DNA of 64,000 nt from positions 1 to 64,000 of the forward strand of contig CALSCP010001674.1 in assembly GCA_943704425.1 (NCBI GenBank). Reading direction: 5' to 3'. Each line of letters starts with the position of its first letter. Positions within the stretch are counted from its first letter, which is position 1. The position numbers were made by a program, and so were the translations under genes. The notes below the pieces were generated by a model. That model saw only the letters and a list, made by a program, of their open reading frames with translations. It did no database searches and was not told where the DNA came from. Positions 38,201 to 49,921 of the stretch are shown piece after piece. This stretch comes from Ministeria vibrans ATCC 50519. Its lineage: Eukaryota; Opisthokonta; Filasterea.

Positions 38201-41200
38201 GTGATGTCTGCTTCTGACTGATCATGGCGGCAATTTCGTCTGCATCCAGCTGGAACGAGTGGAACTGCTCCGAGTGGCTCAACTTGTTGCGACGTGTCAT
38301 AGACATGGAGCCCAGCTCGGCCATGGCTGCCATGAGGTCTGCCTTACTCTTGGAGATTTCGGCACTGGCAAAGTGCGATGCGGCCACATAGCTGTCCGCC
38401 TGCTCGCACACGGCATTGACAATCTCCTTGTGCGACGCAATGTCCGCCTCAATGTGTTGCTGTTTCTTTTGCAGACTCTGCACCGCCGCGAGATCCTTCC
38501 CAAAATCTTCGCTGCTCAGCTGCGAGTGCACCTCGCTGTGCCAAGCGTTCATCTCGTCCACAAGACGATTGAGCTGCTGCAGCTCGTGCGCCTCGCGCAG
38601 ACGACGTCCCTTCTCCTCGGTGCGTTGCGACAGCGTGTCCCACGCGTCCATCAGCGTGTCCATACGCGCCTTGATGTCCTCTGAGGCGTAGTGCTGCGCG
38701 CCCACAAGGCCGTCGGCCTGGTCGCGCAGCTGGTCCACACGCGAGCGGTTCGCTGACACGTCCGCGCTGAACACCTCGTGCTTTTGCACCTTGCCCGGCA
38801 AGTTTGTCGCCTCCTTGTAGTTCTCGTCGCTTGCCACCTTGACACGGTCGCCAATCCACATGTCGAGCTCGTCGACGTCGCGGTAGAACACCTGAAGGTC
38901 GTGCGACGCTTCCAGCTTGGCGTTGCGCTCGTCGGCAGCAACAAGGAACTCCTCCCACGAGTTCTCGAGCGCCTCACGTCGTGCCTCAATGTTCTTCGCG
39001 TCGTAGTGACCCTCGTCCACAAGCTGGTCGGCGAGCGCGAGCAGTCCCTCAACCTTGTCCTTCTCAGGCGTAATCGTCTTCATAAATTCCTCGAGCTTCT
39101 TGGAGAGCTCGTCCACGTCGACAATCGAGTCGCCCAGCTTGTCGGAGCTGGCAAACTCCTTGCCGTGACGAATCCACTCCTCGGCCGTGTCAATGTCTCG
39201 GTAGAGTTCGTGTGCACGCACACCCTGCTCGAGCATAGACTGTCGCTCCGTCCACGTCTCGTCCAGCTTCTTGTGCTCCGCATCCAAATGGTCAATCGCC
39301 TCCTGAATCTGCGCCTTGTCCGGGTGGTCGTCGCTCACAAGCTTGCTGCCGGCGTCCATGACATTGAGCAGCGACACCGAGCCCATGTCAATCTGCTCGC
39401 GGTACTCTTTGTTCTGCTTGAGCAGCGCTTCGGCACGCACCAAGTCCGTCGCAAGTTCCTCGGCACCCACCTCGGTGCCCTTCTTTTCCATCCACTCGAG
39501 CGTGTCGCGGTAGCTCTCCAGGAACTTCTGAAGACTCGCCGCGGCCTCCAGTCGTCGCTTGCGCTCCGCCGAGATCGACTGAAGCATGCCGACGAGGCGA
39601 TCCACCGACTCCTCCATCTCCTTGACTTGCGTCGCGTCGCTCGGCTGGTCCTCCTGCAGCTTGGCACTGCGACGCTTGAGACTGTCAACCTTCTCGACCA
39701 CGGCCGCGTGACCGTGCTCGGCGGCGTCATGACGACGGCACAACATCTCGACCGAGTTGACGTCCTTGCCAAAGTCCTCGATGGTCACCTCGCCAATCTT
39801 TTCGTTGATCCAATCTTGAAGATCATCACCGTCGCGCAGGAAAGTCTGCAGCACCATGTTGTCGTCGAGAGTGTTCTTGCGGTCGTCGGAGAGCTCCTGC
39901 AACGCCTTCCAGTGGGCATCCAGCTGTCCGTCACGCTCGCGAATACGCTCTGCCTCGGGGTGCTTCTCGTCGTCGCACAGACGCGTCGCGGTCGCCTTGA
40001 GCGCCTGCAAACGCTCCTCGTTGGCTGCCATGTCGTTGTCCAAGTTGACGTACTTTTTGCGCAGCGCGTCAATGCGTTCGAGGTCGCTCTCGGTCTCAAC
40101 AGCAGGCGCCGCCGAATCCTTCTCGCTAATCCACGCATCGAGCTCGTCCGCGTCCACCAGGTAGGCAAAGAGCTCTTCGGCCTGGTTGAGTTTGGCACGG
40201 CGCGTTGCGCTCAGATCCTTCACCTCGGCATAGCGGGACTCGACGTTCTTCTGGCGCTCTTGGATGCGCTCCGCGTCAAAATGACCATCATCAACGTGGC
40301 GCTGCGTCTGCTGCGCCGACAAGTCGATGATCTCGGCGTGCGCCGTGATGTCGTCCTCGACAAGCGCGTGCTGCTTGATAAGGTTGCGTGTCGCCTGCAA
40401 GTCCTTGCCGTAGTCCTCGCTGCTGACAGTCGGGTGCACCTCGGTGAGCCACATCTCAATATCGTCGAGCTGGTTGAAAAACTCGTGCTGAGCGTGGGCC
40501 TCGGTGACCTTTTGGCCGCGGTCCTTGCAGCCCGACTGGAGCGTGTCCCACTTCTCGCGCAGCAATGCCAGACGTGCCGCGATGCTGTCGGCGGAAGGGT
40601 GACCGTCGGTCACGAGCTTGTCGCCGTTGGCCGCGACGTTTCCGACGCGCTCGGCGTTGGCCGCAAGTTCCGCCTGAAACTCGTCTTGTTCGTGCATCTT
40701 CTCGGAGATGTTGGCGGGGTCCTTGTAAGAATCGTCGTTGGCAAAGGCGAGCTTCTCGTCCATCCAGCCGTTGATCTCGTCAGCGTCCGTCTCGAAGCGA
40801 AGCTGCTGGCATGCGGCGTCGAGGGCGCTCGCGCGCTTGTCCGACAGCGCCAGAAGGTTCTCCCAACGTTCGTTGACACCCGCCACCATCGTGTTGATCT
40901 CATCAGCGGCGTAGTGATCCGCCTTGACCAGCTTGTCACCCGTCTCGCGAATGTCGTCAATCTTGCCTTGCTGCGGTGGCACCGTCTTCGAGAAGTTGGT
41001 GTGCTTCTTGGTGAGCGCCTCGGCCGCCTCGACAGTACTACCGGTGTCGTCGCTAGCGAGACGTTTCTCACTGGCGTCCATCCACGCGTGCGACTCGTCG
41101 ACGTCGCGTTTCAGCGCGTGCAGTTGACAACTCTGATCGAGCTGCTGCTTGCGAGCCTGGTAGGCGGCCTCAAGGTCCGCCTGAGCCTTCTCAAGATCAG

Positions 41201-44200
41201 CGGTACGCGAGACGACGTCATCCTTGGCAAAGTGATCGCGTGCCACGAGACGGTCGGTGGCCGCCTTGACCGCCTTGACGGCCACCGCGGACGCGTCCAC
41301 CTCCGTTTTGAGTTCGTCGTGGCGTGCACTGAGCACTTCGGCGCCCGCCAGGTCGTCGGCGAGCTCGGCTGTGCCCACACGGTCGTTGAGGTCGCTAATG
41401 GTAGCGCGCGCGTCCTGTTCGTCGGCAAGCAACTTGTTGAGGGCGAGTGAGTCGTCGAGACGCTCGCGGCGGTCGGCGGCCGCCACAAGCAATTCGCGGT
41501 GTGCCTTTGCGATACCCTCCCGCTTCTCATTGAGATGATCACGCTCGCCAGGGTGGTCAGCCATGAGCGTAATGCAGTCGCGTGTGAGTTCCTTGACCTG
41601 CGACTCCAGCGCCGCGATCTCTCGCTCGACATCGTCGTGCTTGCGCTGGAACTCTTCGACCGAGGGCACGTCCTTGCCGCACTCTTGCGAGCGCATGCCC
41701 TGCGTCATCTCCTGCATGGTCTGCACGAGCTTGTCGGCGTCGCCACGGAAGGCACGAGTCTCGGCAATGCTCGTGGTTGACTCGTGGGTGCTGGCAATGT
41801 CGACCTTGAGCGCCGTCCAGCGTGCAATGAGTGTCTCTTCGCGATCGACAATCTCCATGCTCTTGGGGTGGTCGGCCTTGAGAAGGTCGGTGACGGTAGT
41901 GGTGATAGCGTCCATTTGCTTCTCGTGCTTGACAATGTCCGCCTCAAGATCAGCGCCACGCTTCTGAATAACATTGGCAGTGTCCTCGGCGCCGTCGTCG
42001 GCGCCCGCTGCGATAGCCTCCTTCAGGCTGGCGACGGCACCCTCCTTCTCGGCGACAAACGCGTCGAGTTCGTCGGCGTCGCGCACAAAGTCGAACATGC
42101 TCAGCGACTGGTCGAGCTTGGTCTTGCGGACGGCCGCCTGCTTTTGCAGCAGCGAAAACTGTGTCTGGAGTGCCTTGAGCTGCGAGTCAAATGTGTCGGG
42201 GACGGCGCTGGCGTCCTCATTGAGCTTGCCCATGACCGACGCATAGTTGTCGACATCGACAATGACAGCCTCGTGGCCAGCAATGAGGGCGTCGGCGCTG
42301 TCGGCGTCGGTGCCGAGATCCTCGCGGTTCGCAAGCGCCAGCTGTTGCTTCACCCACGACTCGGCATCACTGAGATCGGCAGCCACCTGGAAGACACGCA
42401 CCGATTGCTCGAGTGCTGTCTTGCGCGTAGCCGAGGTATCGCGCAGCTCCTGAGTGACCGAGGCGAGTTGCGCGGCAGCCTCAGAGGCGGCTGCGGTCTC
42501 GTTGGTGGGCAAAGCGGCGGCACGGGCGGGTAGTTCACCAATGCGCGGCTCGTGCGAGCCCAGTTCGGCGGCGAGTGTCTCGTGCTTCTTGAGCAGCGAC
42601 TGGGCGCTCGTCAGGTCTGTGCCACAACCAGTGTTGGACACGACCAACAACTTATCCTTCACCCAAGCGCTCTCCTCGTTGAGATCGTCGTAAAAGGCAA
42701 ACACTGCCTGTTTCGACTCGAGACTTTGACGTCGTTCCGTCACAGCAGTCTGTAAAAAAAAAATCAAAAATTAATATTGATTGTTAATATTATTAATAAT
42801 AATAATAATTATTATTATTAATTATTTTTATCAATTTATGTATTGTTTATATTTTTCTCCTTCTTTTCTTTACCTTGAGGGCATTAAAGTCGCTGGTAAT
42901 GTCGGCTGCACGAGCAGCAATAGTCTTCGCGTCGGGATGGTTTTCCTTGGCAAAAGAGTCGGCGTCAGCCGTGAGAGCCTGCGTGAGGTCACTGCAACGA
43001 GCAACTTCGGCGTCGATGAGAGCGAGATCCTCAAGGGCACCCTGGACACTGGCCAGGTCGTCGGTGGCGGGTTCAATCATGACGTCGTCGTGGGCGTCGG
43101 CAACCGACTTGGACGCGAGGTTTGCGCTACGATGGAAACGCTGGACGTGGAACACCGCCTCGAGATGATCGCCGCGCGCCTCGAGCGCCTGCTTAAGATC
43201 CGACCACTGCTCACGGATGGACTCAGCCTTGGCCAGGACCACGCCGTCTTCGTCGCGGTAGGAGCCCTCGTTGAGTTTGTCGGCGACCGCGATGAGGTTC
43301 TCTACGCGGTCCTTGTGGGTGAGCACGTCGGACTCGGTGGCACGCAACTTGCGCACGTTGGCCTCGGCGGAGGCGTAGTCGGTGGCGGCCGCAGCGTCGT
43401 CGGCGGCCGCAGCGGCAAGCGCCGCGTTGGTCTCGTCGAACCACTTAAGACGCGTGTCAGCCTTGCGCTTAAACTTGGTGGCGAGCTGCTCGAGCTCTTG
43501 AAGACGATGAAGTTCCTTGCGCACATGCGCCTCGTAGCCCTTTTCCTGCTCCTCGAGGGCACCCCAAGCGTCGTTGATGTCGCTCAAAAGCATGCCGCTG
43601 GGAGGCGACCAGACATCACGCTTGGCCGTTGCGAGTTTGGTTTGAAGAGTAAAGAGGTGCGCCTCAAGGTCGCCCTTCATGATGGACTTGGGCGGCTTCT
43701 CCTGCGAACGGTACGTCTTGAAGTCGGCCGCAATCTTCTCGACCTCGCCAAAGCTGTTGGGCAGGTCGCGGTCACTCATGGCAACATGCTTGACCTTGAT
43801 CCAGCGCAATAGCTCAGTGACGCGCGCCTGGTAGTCGCCCTTCATGCGGTCCATCTCGTCCATAAAGTCAAGCACCTTGCCGACACGACGGCCCGCCACG
43901 TCCTCCGTCTGTGCCTGCGAGAAGTAGTGATAGTACGCCGCAACGTACGTCATGACAGCACGGTCGTCAGGTCGCTCCACTCCGGCAATGTCGTCCACGT
44001 CCAAAAGGCGCGCAATGCCCAAGTCCTAGTAATAATAATAGTATAAAAAAACGTCGCTATTGTTTTTTTGTGTTTGTGTGGGAGTTGTTTTGCGTACGTC
44101 TTGGGCGACACGAAAGGCGTTCTCGAGGGCCTCTTCGGGGGTCATCTTTTCGACCTCCTTCCAGTTGATGAGGTCGGGGCGATGCTTGTGAATGATGGCG

Positions 44201-45559
44201 TTAAAGGCGAGACCTGACTTCCATGACTTGGAGAAGTCTTGCACGTTGACATCGTCGTAGTTGGCTGTCTTGCGCTGGCACCACAGCAGCAATGCTTCCT
44301 TGGCGGACAGGGCGTCCACAGAAATATCCTAGAATTGCAGGAATAATAATAATAATAATTATTAATAATTAATATTAGCGTCATTATTATTATTATAATG
44401 TTTATAATAATTATAATAATTTTTTGTTTTCTTGATACTCACTTGGATTTGGAAACGGAGAATGACAGTCCAGAGGAGACCCAACATAAGTTTGTGGTTT
44501 CCATCGACAATGTCCTCGGCACTGATGTTCTCAAGATGAACCTGAAGACAAGGATTATATGTGTTAAGACAAAAGTGCCGTGTTATGATCATATCATGTT
44601 GCAGTGTGTACCTTTGATTCGACAAACGAGAGAACCTTGCGCACATTTCCAATCTGAAGAATAGAAGAAAGGAGGGCAGTGCAGGGTCAACACGAGGCGT
44701 CTGCGTCTGCGGATGTGTGGTTTCGCCACAAGCGCAGTCCGTCTTTGCTTACCTTGTGCACTCGCATCTTTCCGCGCTCAGGCTTGCCGGGTGACTCGCC
44801 CGAGATGGCAGAGAGAAGCGTCAAAAGCTTGGTTCCATCCTGAAAGTGCAGAATATGAACACGGATGAGCAGCAATGACAAAAAAGACGAAAGTAAAGAT
44901 GACAAAAAAAAAAAAAAAAAAAAAAACAAGCGGTTCAGCTGAAGACAAATCGGGATGTAATGGGCAGGGTGTGCTCGAGGAGACGACGGCAGGTGTGTGG
45001 GGCGTGCGTCGGGGTGCGCTTTGGGAGTGGAACGAGACGCTGATGGGTTGAAAATGCGGTCGGGCAAACAATAGGGAGTTTGTTCGTGACGAATGGAACA
45101 CAAAAAAACGGAGGAAAGAGAGAGAATCGAACAGAACTACACTCGGAGGAGACTCAGATGAACGCACGGCAGCTGCACAGTCGCGCTGGAGCAGTCACAG
45201 TCGTCTGCGCTACTTTTTTTTGCTTTCTTCTTTTTTTTTTTTTTTTTTCTTNNNNNNNNNNAAAAAAAAAGAGAGAGAGTTAGAGAGAGAGAGAGAAGAC
45301 AAAGCAACACAATGCACAAATGACAATAAAAAAAGGGAAGGGTAGCGACCGACACGTCAACCCCGTACCGATCGCGTCCATAGCTGGGAGGGGCCCGTCG
45401 AGGGTAGTCGTCGTCGCGACGCGGAGGCCAGTCAGCGGGCGGAGACCGTTCACTGCGAAACTTTTCCCGTCGTCCGCCTGCAGGGGCGTCTTCGTCGGCA
45501 GCATCGACGCGTGATCCACGTCCTTCGTCTTCAGAGTCACTTGCGTTTGATCCAGGCAT
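32265..45559 (-). CDS. Giant single-chain spectrin: beta-type actin-binding head, alpha-type EF-hand tail
   Basis: Exons 45369-45559, [one missing at the N gap], 44753-44839, 44612-44653, 44443-44541, 44098-44328, 42874-44025 and 32265-42749; apart from the missing exon all join in phase to about 4,100 residues. The order is: an acidic/Arg-rich N-terminus; two CH domains ([42 protein letters not shown]), closest to beta-spectrin; about 28 spectrin repeats counted by eye (for example [15 protein letters not shown] starts and GKDLxxVQxLxKKH motifs); the end of alpha-spectrin ([37 protein letters not shown]); EF-hands ([29 protein letters not shown]); the calcium-insensitive EF pair ([12 protein letters not shown]); and a ~670-residue K/E/A/R-rich tail ending in a basic patch ([10 protein letters not shown]). 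No SH3 or PH domain was seen. Spectrin crosslinks actin beneath membranes. Confidence 0.9.
45252..45261. other. Assembly gap (10 N) that probably hides a spectrin exon
   Basis: Ten N flanked by long T and A runs, inside the first coding intron of the spectrin gene. The exon before ends at phase 2 and the exon after starts at phase 0 in the middle of CH1 ([14 protein letters not shown]). At least one exon with the first part of CH1 is therefore absent, and the real gap is longer than shown. Confidence 0.9.
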
Positions 45560-45664
45560 TCCAATTGTGTAATTAAAAAAAATTGACCGATTCGAACATT
45601 TCTAATTCTGATCTCTCTTTTTGATTTTTTTTGAGTCGACTCACTGACTACCTAGCGATCGCTG

Positions 45665-45700
<36 letters not shown>

Positions 45701-45745
45701 TCACACACACTGCTGTACTTGTTCTTACATCTCGGATAAGTAGCC
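45560..45745. promoter_or_regulatory. Bidirectional promoter, spectrin / glycosyltransferase
   Basis: 186 bases between diverging starts. A perfect 12-base palindrome TGAGTCGACTCA (45632-45643) contains two overlapping bZIP-type half sites. A (CA)n run lies at 45668-45696. No TATA box is seen. Confidence 0.5.
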
Positions 45746-46978
45746 ATGCCTCGCGTGCTGTACGTCAGCCTTGAATTTGTCGAGCCCATCTTCAGTGGAA
45801 ATGGGGTTCTCAGTCGCTCGCACGTCCGAGGCCTGCTTGCCTGTGGCTGGCACGTGTGTGTCCTGACGGGCGGAGATGCCAATGGACATGGGTCGTGCGA
45901 TGCAGCGGTGCGCACCGGAGCAGACGGGGATGTGTTGGAGGCGACGCACAAGTTGTCGGGACACATTGTGCCGCTGTCTGTCTGGCGAAGGACCGATCGC
46001 GCCGCTGCTTACCGTGAGTTTGAAGCAGGCTCGAGAGTGCTGCGTCAGCAGATTGTTGATACTTTTGCGCCCGATGTGGTTGTGGCGGTGGACTGGACTG
46101 GACACCTGGCGACCAGAGCCCTCGCTCTGGCTTCATCCGTTCCCGTCGTCTTTGCCAACTACTGCGTCTATGCCCTTGCTGCAGGCTGCTCCGACAACGA
46201 CCGAGCATTCTATGTGGAGCACGAGACGGCCGCAATGCGCTCGGCCAGGCTCGTCCTGCCTCTGTGTCCTGCCGATGCCCAATCGTTATGTCGTCTCGCC
46301 CACATCGACTACCCCCAACCCAATATCATTCCACTCTTACCGCCGCTGCGTCGCGACATTGCCACAGTGGCGCAATCCATGCTAATAGGCGACGACGATG
46401 ACGACGACACGACTCGACAGTACCTCACTTGCTGCGTTCGTCTCCACCCTCAAAAGCAAAGTGATGTCTTTGTGCGCCTCATCGAGGACCTCGTCGCACG
46501 CGGCGCCTTCGATGCGCTTGGTGTCACCCCATTGCTGTGTGGTGCAGCTGCCGACGCTGCCTACGCCGAGTCCATGCGCACCCGTCTAGCGGCAGTGTGT
46601 CCCAACGCTCGCATCATCCGCGACTTTCTCACTCCCGAGGCGCTCGCACAAGTCCTTCGCCAGACTCTTTTGAACATCCATCCAAACAGCTACGAAGCGT
46701 ATGGCATGACCATGGTCGAGGCGGCTGCCTGTGGCGCACCCACTCTGGTGGATGCCAGTGGACAGATTGGCGGTGCGGAGCTGTTGCGTCCCGCACACGA
46801 CGAGATCTTTGCGCGCGCCTATGAATCACCTGAAGCGATCGCCAATGCGGTCACAGCACTGCTAGCCGATCGCAAGGAGTTGAGACGCGTTGCGCGCAAA
46901 GCACAGGCTCGCGCCTTGTCGTACAGCGAAGACGATGTTGGGCGAAAGCTCTCGGAGCATCTCTTTAGCGTGCTGTAA
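45746..46978 (+). CDS. Glycosyltransferase, GT-B fold, family 4-like
   Basis: Single exon, 410 residues. The N-terminal half opens with VLYVSLEFVEPIFSGNGV and a Gly-containing loop (SGNGVLSRSHVRGLLACGW) like the acceptor-side Rossmann domain of GT4 enzymes. The C-terminal half has VRLHPQKQSDVFVRLIE and the donor-binding signature EAYGMTMVEAAACGAPTLV with the E-x7-E spacing of retaining nucleotide-sugar transferases. No signal peptide or membrane span is visible, so a cytosolic enzyme is likely. Donor and acceptor cannot be named. A DDDDDD run sits in the linker between domains. The lack of introns is notable beside its multi-exon neighbours but is not proof of transfer, since base composition looks like theirs. 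Confidence 0.8.
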   Translation: MPRVLYVSLEFVEPIFSGNGVLSRSHVRGLLACGWHVCVLTGGDANGHGSCDAAVRTGADGDVLEATHKLSGHIVPLSVWRRTDRAAAYREFEAGSRVLRQQIVDTFAPDVVVAVDWTGHLATRALALASSVPVVFANYCVYALAAGCSDNDRAFYVEHETAAMRSARLVLPLCPADAQSLCRLAHIDYPQPNIIPLLPPLRRDIATVAQSMLIGDDDDDDTTRQYLTCCVRLHPQKQSDVFVRLIEDLVARGAFDALGVTPLLCGAAADAAYAESMRTRLAAVCPNARIIRDFLTPEALAQVLRQTLLNIHPNSYEAYGMTMVEAAACGAPTLVDASGQIGGAELLRPAHDEIFARAYESPEAIANAVTALLADRKELRRVARKAQARALSYSEDDVGRKLSEHLFSVL

Positions 46979-47212
46979 TGTGATATTCGAATATAATTGA
47001 ATGTATAGTGTATACAAATAAAATATTACAATAAAAGGCATGACCATCATATGACACATCATTAGTGAATAATATCATAAAGTTTACACTTTGAGTCACT
47101 TTCTACTTTCTACTTCGTAATGCTGGTTTGGGACTTTGGGTTTGATTTTTGAGTGAATAATCGTGTGCTAAAAACTGCAAATTTTTATTGATTTTCATCT
47201 TCTCATTTTGGA
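46979..47212. promoter_or_regulatory. Intergenic, 3' end of glycosyltransferase and MLH1 promoter
   Basis: 234 AT-rich bases. AATAAA at 47018-47023 is a likely polyadenylation signal for the upstream gene. TTGAGTCACT at 47091-47100 contains TGAGTCA, about 115 bases before the MLH1 ATG. Confidence 0.5.
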
Positions 47213-49861
47213 ATGGAACCAGCAACACCTTCTGAGGCACCTCAGTTGTCTCAGAAACGCATCCAACGGCTCGACGAAACCGTCGTCAACCGAATTGCAG
47301 CGGGCGAAGTAGCCACATCAAAACAACCCTCTTCTCTCATTCACACACACTCTCTCTCTCTTGTCTCCCTTTCGCCTTCCTCTTGTTAGGTCATCCAACG
47401 CCCGGCAAATGCACTCAAGGAGCTCATTGAGAACAGCCTGGATGCCGGCTCCACGGTCATCTCAGTCAACGTCAAAGGCGGTGGCATGAAAATGCTCCAG
47501 ATTGTCGACAATGGCCACGGCATTCAGGTAGCGATGCCTCCCCGACACGCCAGCACCCTACTCAGCTGTCCTTTGTGGTGCCACAACACTCTCCTTCTTT
47601 CCTTCGCTCCTTTTGTCGTCGTTTTCGTGTTTCGCGCGCGTTTTCAGCTCTCTCTCTCTCCTCTCTCTCTCCCTCTCCTCTCATGCGTCGATCCTCTCCT
47701 CTAGCGCGACGACATGGGCATTGTGTGCGAACGATTTACAACGAGCAAGCTGCAAAACTTCGACGATTTGCGCAGTATCAACACTTTTGGGTTTCGTGGC
47801 GAAGCACTTGCCAGTATCAGCCATGTCGCCCATGTCACCATTGTGACGCGCACCGAGGGGTCCCCCTGCGCCTACAAGTAAGCGGAGAGAGAATTTGGGG
47901 GAGGGGGAGAGTGGGGCGTTTTAACACATCTTTTAAGAGCACACTATGCGGATGGCAAACTTGTGGCAGGACCCAACCGACAAAATGCCGAGCCGTATCC
48001 TTGCGCAGGAGTTCAAGGCACCATTATCACGGCCGAGGACCTTTTCTTTAATGTGGCCACACGTCGCAAGGCGCTCAAGAGCGCTGCCGACGAGTACTCA
48101 CGCATCGCCGAGGTGGTCACACGCTATGCCATTCACAATGCAGGCGTTGCTTTCTCCCTGAAGAAGGCAAGTAACATCAATCATTTCCGTCAAACACATC
48201 AAATCTAATGTGAATGTTTTGCATGTGGTAGGTGGGCGAAAAGAGCACAGGCGAGGTGCGCACGGTAACGGGTGCGTCGCGTGAGGACAACATTCGCGTG
48301 GTGTTCGGTCCGGCCGTCGCACGCGAACTTCTCAAGGTGTCGGCCGAGGAGACACGCGGGGCGCCCTTTCGTATGGACGGACTCATTACTAATGCCAACT
48401 ACAGCGTTAAAAAGGGCATTTATCTTTTCTTCATCAACCGTAAGTGGGGTTTGTTTATTTTTGTTTTCATGTGTGCAGTAACATTGCCACTTAGACCGAC
48501 TTGTGGACTGCGTGTCACTTCGCAAAGCACTTGAGTCTGTTTATGCGCCCTACTTGCCCAAAACTGGCTTTCCCTTTGTGTATATGAGCTTGGAAATGGA
48601 TGGGAACAACGTCGATGTGAACGTGCATCCGACCAAGAAAGAGGTCAGAGAGGGAGGGAGAAAATGATCATTATTCTTGCTAATTTTTTTCTATTTTTTT
48701 TTCTTTGTACAGGTGCACTTTATGTATGAGGATACGATTGTAGAGAGCATTCAAAAGGCCGTTGAGGCTGCGCTGTTGGGCAGCAATGCGTCACGCACGT
48801 ACTTTACACAAAGTCTGTTGCCGGGTGCCACTACGCCCGGTGTGGCCAGTGCTGCAGCTGCAGCTGCGTCCGCCGATGGTAACGATGAGAAGAAGCCCTT
48901 GCGTGAGGACTCTAGTGCTCGGAAGGGCAAGGAGCCGACGGTGTACGAGAATCGCATGGTGCGCACCGACTCTAAGGCACGCACACTCGAGTCATTCTTG
49001 CAGGTGGTGCAACGTGCCAAGTCGACTACGAGTGCGCCTCCCAACGAAAGTGATGCGATGGAGATGGTGACGACGACAAACCTCGTTGATGAGAATAGCA
49101 CCACTATCGTCACCACCACGGATACAGGCGCAGGCACCACGACAGTCCGAGAGCGAAAGGCGCCAGAAAAGGAATGCTCGGATGCGTCGGAAGATTTGGA
49201 GTTTGCTGCTGGAGTGGCTCTTGACTTGGTGGAGGTGCCTCCTGTGCCAGCGTCTGTGCCATCTACGGAGAAGCCGTCACCCGAAATGACCAAGACCAAG
49301 GCGACACCCGTCAAAGAGCCTGTTCAAAGCACTCTCGAGGGTGTGCTACAGAAGAGGAAGGCAATCGATGTCGAAGAAGATGACGATGAAATGGAAGGAG
49401 ATGGACCGACGAGCAAACGAACGCGCACCCTAGATGCACCACCACCACCCACCACAACCACCACCAATACTGCCACTACATCCACCACTGTCAAAGCAGG
49501 TCGACCTCGTCGCAAAGTTCTCCTGGAGAGCATTCTTCAATTGCGCGCCGAAGCAAAAAGTGCTGAACACTCTGGTAAGTCGAGCCCAAAAGGAAGGTTC
49601 TAATTTTTGTTGAATTTTTTGATTTGTTTTTGGTAGGTCTTCGCGCAATGTTTGCGGGACACACATTTGTTGGGTGTGTCAACGAGTCACAAGCGCTAAT
49701 GCAGTACTCAACTGATCTCTATCTGGTCAATGTGACAAAACTCAGGTAGAGGACGAGAGAAAGAGGGAGAGAAAAACAAAGTGATAGAGAGAGAAACAAA
49801 GAAAAACAAATTAATAGTAATAATTATTAATAATAATAATTATTATTATTAATAATTTATG

Positions 49862-49921
<60 letters not shown>

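Noticed and set aside
38778..41450. Open frame of 890 residues on the plus strand
   Set aside because: It mirrors spectrin repeats on the other strand. The spectrin reading has clear conserved motifs throughout this interval, and the antisense reading has none.
44840..45368. Candidate exon for the start of CH1 in visible sequence
   Set aside because: All minus-strand frames here are Ser/Pro-rich or poly-Phe and lack any CH-like helix, so the exon is more likely in the gap.
32265..45559. Calling the giant gene an expanded alpha-actinin
   Set aside because: CH-CH plus repeats plus EF-hands fits alpha-actinin by layout. The residue patterns of the head ([22 protein letters not shown]) and of the last repeats and EF region are much closer to beta- and alpha-spectrin respectively.
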